A stretch of DNA of 36,311 bases from Acidobacteriota bacterium (lineage in GTDB: Bacteria; Acidobacteriota; Vicinamibacteria; Vicinamibacterales; UBA2999): NCBI GenBank assembly GCA_022842985.1, contig JALHON010000013.1:1-36311 (forward strand), read 5' to 3'. The notes under the pieces were generated by a model. The model was not told the origin of the DNA. It searched no databases and saw only the letters and a list, made by a program, of their open reading frames with translations. Shown here in pieces: positions 33,574 to 36,311 of the stretch. The first letter of the stretch is position 1. Each line of letters begins with the position of its first letter. Made by a program: the position numbers and the translations under genes.

Positions 33574-34035
33574 ATGTTCGTCGCGCTCGGCGCCGATCAC
33601 GCCGGCTTCGAGTTGAAGGAAGCCCTCAAGCGCGCGCTCGATGCGCGGGGCGTGGCCTGGCACGACGTCGGCACCGCCTCCACCGCTTCGGTCGACTATC
33701 CCGACTACGCCGTGCAGGTGGCCGATGCGGTCGCGAGCGGCCGCGCCGACCGCGGCATCCTGGTGTGCGGCAGCGGCGTGGGCATGGCGATTGCCGCCAA
33801 CAAGGTGCGCGGCGTGCGCGCCGCGCCCATCGTCGATGTCGAGGGCGCCGTGCTGGCGCGCGAACACAACGACCTGAACGTGCTCACGCTGGGCGCCCGG
33901 CGCACCAGCCCCGACGAGGCCGAACGCATCGTCGCCGCGTTCCTCGACACGCCGTTTGCCGGCGGCCGGCACGAGCAGCGGGTCGGCAAGATCGGCCGGA
34001 TCGACAATCGCACCCATCCGACGACGGCCTCGTAG
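33574..34035 (+). CDS. rpiB: Ribose 5-phosphate isomerase B
   Basis: 153 aa. It interconverts ribose 5-phosphate and ribulose 5-phosphate in the pentose phosphate pathway. Family landmarks are Asp8/His9 ([10 protein letters not shown]), the catalytic Cys65 in [20 protein letters not shown] and His98 in [13 protein letters not shown]. The length is right for the family. The ATG at 33574 follows a TACAAT -10 by 6 bases; an in-frame GTG at 33559 lies inside the promoter and is unlikely. glyA starts 28 bases after the stop, probably on the same transcript. Confidence 0.95.
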   Translation: MFVALGADHAGFELKEALKRALDARGVAWHDVGTASTASVDYPDYAVQVADAVASGRADRGILVCGSGVGMAIAANKVRGVRAAPIVDVEGAVLAREHNDLNVLTLGARRTSPDEAERIVAAFLDTPFAGGRHEQRVGKIGRIDNRTHPTTAS

Positions 34036-34063
34036 GGCCGCGTCTTTTCCGCGTGCCCACTCC

Positions 34064-35353
34064 ATGAGCGACTCCGCCGAACGAGACCTGTTCCACCGCG
34101 CCCTGGCCAGCGCCGACCCCGAAGTGGCCGCCGCCATCGCGCACGAGGAAGATCGGCAGGAAACCGGCATCGAGCTCATCGCCTCCGAGAACTTCGTGAG
34201 CGTGGCCGTGCTCGAGGCCGCCGGTTCGGTGCTCACGAACAAATACGCCGAGGGCTACCCGGGCAAGCGCTACTACGGCGGCTGCGAACACGTGGACGTG
34301 GTCGAGTCGCTGGCGATCGAACGCGCCAAGGCGCTCTTCGGCGCCGAACACGCCAACGTCCAGCCGCACTCGGGCGCCCAGGCCAACATGGCCGTGCTGC
34401 TCGCCGCGCTCAAGCCCGGCGACACCATCCTCGGGATGAACCTCGCGCACGGCGGCCACCTCACGCACGGGCACCCGCTCAACTTCTCGGGCAAGTACTT
34501 CACGATCGTGCCCTACGGCGTGCGGCAGGGCGACGAGCGCATCGACTACGACGAGGTCGCGCGCCTCGCCGAGGCCCACAAGCCGAAGCTCCTCATCGCC
34601 GGCGCCAGCGCCTACCCGCGCACCATCGACTTCCCGCGCATGAGCGCCATCGCGAAGAGCTGCGGCGCGCTCTTCATGGTCGACATGGCCCACATCGCCG
34701 GCCTCGTCGCCGCCGGCCTGCATCCGAGCCCGGTACCGCACGCGGATTTCGTGACCACCACCACCCACAAGACGCTGCGCGGGCCGCGCGCCGGCCTCAT
34801 CCTGTGCCGCCAGGCGCACGCGAAGGACATCGACCGCGCGCTGTTTCCCGGCATTCAGGGCGGCCCGCTGATGCACATCGTGGCCGCCAAGGCCGTCTGC
34901 TTCAGGCAGGCAGCCGAGCCCGGCTTCGCCGCCTACCAGTCGCGCGTCGTCGACAACGCGCGCACGCTCGCCGCCGAACTCGCCGGCGCCGGTTTCCGCA
35001 TCGTGAGCGGCGGCACCGACAACCACCTGGTGCTGCTGGACGTGTTCTCGAAGGGCCTCACCGGCAAGGTGGCCGAAGCGGCCCTGGGCCGCGCCGCCAT
35101 CACGGTGAACAAGAACGCCATCCCGTTCGACACCAATCCGCCGATGGTGGCGAGCGGCGTGCGCCTCGGCACGCCGGCCGTGACCACGCGCGGCATGGGC
35201 GCGGCCGAGATGCGCGTCATCGCGAAGCTCATCGCGCGGGTGCTCGCGGCGCCCGACGACGCCGCCGTGGCCGCGACGGTAAAGGCCGAGGTCGAGACGC
35301 TGTGTCAGATGTTCCCGCTGTACCGGAAGCCGTCGGCCTCCTCGACGCGGTAA
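34064..35353 (+). CDS. glyA: Serine hydroxymethyltransferase
   Basis: 429 aa PLP enzyme that converts serine and tetrahydrofolate to glycine and methylene-tetrahydrofolate. The substrate and cofactor sites are clear: [34 protein letters not shown], the PLP-anchoring aspartate in [14 protein letters not shown], and the Schiff-base Lys236 in [12 protein letters not shown]. The C-terminal [12 protein letters not shown] and [14 protein letters not shown] are family signatures. It follows rpiB closely with no strong ribosome site, and the next gene, a DinG-type helicase, appears to begin inside its 3' end. Confidence 0.97.
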   Translation: MSDSAERDLFHRALASADPEVAAAIAHEEDRQETGIELIASENFVSVAVLEAAGSVLTNKYAEGYPGKRYYGGCEHVDVVESLAIERAKALFGAEHANVQPHSGAQANMAVLLAALKPGDTILGMNLAHGGHLTHGHPLNFSGKYFTIVPYGVRQGDERIDYDEVARLAEAHKPKLLIAGASAYPRTIDFPRMSAIAKSCGALFMVDMAHIAGLVAAGLHPSPVPHADFVTTTTHKTLRGPRAGLILCRQAHAKDIDRALFPGIQGGPLMHIVAAKAVCFRQAAEPGFAAYQSRVVDNARTLAAELAGAGFRIVSGGTDNHLVLLDVFSKGLTGKVAEAALGRAAITVNKNAIPFDTNPPMVASGVRLGTPAVTTRGMGAAEMRVIAKLIARVLAAPDDAAVAATVKAEVETLCQMFPLYRKPSASSTR

Positions 35354-36311
35354 CACGCGCGTTCGCCGGCGACGGCCCGCTGGCGCGGGCGCTGCCGCAA
35401 TTCGAGCCTCGCGACGGGCAGCGCCGGATGGCGCTCGCCGTGGCGCGCGCCATCGACGGCGGCGGCGTGCTCATGGCCGAGGCCGGCACGGGCACCGGCA
35501 AGACGATGGCCTACCTCGTGCCCGCCGTGCTGAGCGGCCGCCGCGTGCTCGTCTCGACCGGCACGAAGAACCTCCAGGAACAGATCTTCGAGAAGGACGT
35601 GCCGGCGCTGCGCGGCGCGCTCGGCATCCCGTTCACCGCGACGTGCATGAAGGGCCGGGCGAACTACCTGTGCCTGCACCGCTTCGAGGAGTACCGCTCG
35701 CGTCAGGGCGTGCGCGGCCGCCAGCTCAACTCCGACGACGCCGTGTTCCTGCCGGTCATCGAACACTGGGCGCCGAAAACCGACACCGGCGACCGCGCGG
35801 AGCTGGCCGAGCTGCCCGAAGATCTCGCGCTCTGGCACGAGGTCTCGGCGACCGCCGACACCTGCCTCGGCTCCGACTGCCCGCGCCACAGCGAGTGCTT
35901 CGTGACGCGCATGCGGCAGCGGGCCGCCGAGAGCGACGTGGTCATCGTGAACCACCACCTGCTCTGCGCCGATGCCGCCGTGCGCGAGAGCGCCTACGGC
36001 GAAGTGATCCCGTCATGTCCGCAGCTCGTCATCGACGAGGCACATCAGCTCGAGGACGTGGCCACGCAGTACTTCGGCCGCGGCGTGACCAACCTGCGCA
36101 TCGACGATCTCGGCCGCGATGCCGACGCGGCCCTGCGCGCGGCAGTCGTGGCGCCGGGCGCCACGGCGAAACACGACGCGTCGCGCGAGGTGATGCGCGT
36201 CGTCGATCACGCGCGGGCGTTCTTCAGCGGCCTGGCGCTCGCGCGCATGAGCCGGGGCGACGAACGGCTGCGCGTGGCCCGCGAGTGGTTCGCCGACCAT
36301 CTGCAGACGGG
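35302..36311 (+). CDS. dinG: DinG/YoaA-type ATP-dependent DNA helicase, N-terminal part
   Basis: 336 codons are visible before the right edge cuts the gene. It is an XPD-like superfamily 2 helicase. The Walker A is [17 protein letters not shown] (GTGTGKT at 62-68), motif Ia is [11 protein letters not shown], and the iron-sulfur domain supplies cysteines in [18 protein letters not shown] and HSECF. The Walker B/DEAH box is [10 protein letters not shown] (DEAH at ~245-248), preceded by VVIVNHHLL. Such helicases resolve R-loops and damaged or replication-linked DNA structures. No ATG lies ahead of the helicase core before residue ~43. The GTG at 35302, overlapping glyA by 52 bases, begins a family-like leader ([18 protein letters not shown]), so it is preferred. 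Motifs III-VI lie outside the window. Confidence 0.9.
   Translation, partial: MSDVPAVPEAVGLLDAVTRAFAGDGPLARALPQFEPRDGQRRMALAVARAIDGGGVLMAEAGTGTGKTMAYLVPAVLSGRRVLVSTGTKNLQEQIFEKDVPALRGALGIPFTATCMKGRANYLCLHRFEEYRSRQGVRGRQLNSDDAVFLPVIEHWAPKTDTGDRAELAELPEDLALWHEVSATADTCLGSDCPRHSECFVTRMRQRAAESDVVIVNHHLLCADAAVRESAYGEVIPSCPQLVIDEAHQLEDVATQYFGRGVTNLRIDDLGRDADAALRAAVVAPGATAKHDASREVMRVVDHARAFFSGLALARMSRGDERLRVAREWFADHLQT

Noticed and set aside
33884-35356. A 490-codon minus-strand open frame
   Set aside because: It is antisense to glyA and rpiB, both certain genes with complete motifs.

Overview
The window is very GC-rich, densely coding DNA from a diderm (Gram-negative) bacterium. LptD and a TonB-dependent receptor show an outer membrane. 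The receptor type (N-terminal carboxypeptidase-regulatory-like domain), the two-component kinase with a periplasmic propeller, the secreted M28 peptidase and the cytochrome/copper-monooxygenase genes together look like an Acidobacteriota genome, perhaps class Vicinamibacteria. That placement is inference from gene style, not from a marker gene. I see no tRNA, rRNA, CRISPR array, transposase or phage gene.

Layout. 1-7.5 kb is mostly housekeeping: a truncated lipoprotein gene, an enolase-superfamily MenC/N-acylamino acid racemase (minus strand), then on the plus strand a deoxynucleoside kinase, accD, folC, lptD and a nucleotide-sugar reductase. 7.5-14.3 kb is a self-contained sensory block: a LuxR/NarL-type response regulator, a kinase with a 14-blade periplasmic propeller, and two secreted proteins of unknown function, one ending in a PASTA-like domain. 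Three promoters in this block (before the regulator and before each secreted protein) share GTGTGG boxes at nearly the same distances from a -10 element. This suggests one small regulon driven by the local regulator. 14.3-23.7 kb holds a radical SAM protein, an M20 peptidase, two secreted hypotheticals, thiC behind a TPP riboswitch, an AAC(3)-like acetyltransferase, an M28 peptidase and a membrane-anchored FkbM/METTL24-like methyltransferase. 23.7-32.2 kb (minus strand) carries two proteins that join a c-type haem motif to a PHM/dopamine-beta-hydroxylase-like copper monooxygenase core, a CxxS thioredoxin-like protein, a beta-sandwich-like secreted protein and a large TonB-dependent receptor. 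Three clear intrinsic terminators follow genes here. 32.4-36.3 kb returns to housekeeping: rlmI, rpiB, glyA and a DinG-type helicase cut by the window edge.

A theme runs through the window. Several genes, mainly housekeeping or constitutive-looking ones, have a TANNNT -10 element ending only 6-9 bases before the start codon and no Shine-Dalgarno sequence, so their mRNAs are probably leaderless. Most of the secreted or regulated proteins instead have a good Shine-Dalgarno and a true leader. The extreme case is the 22-bp rlmI/rpiB gap, where two opposing -10 elements overlap and each lies exactly 6 bases from its start codon.
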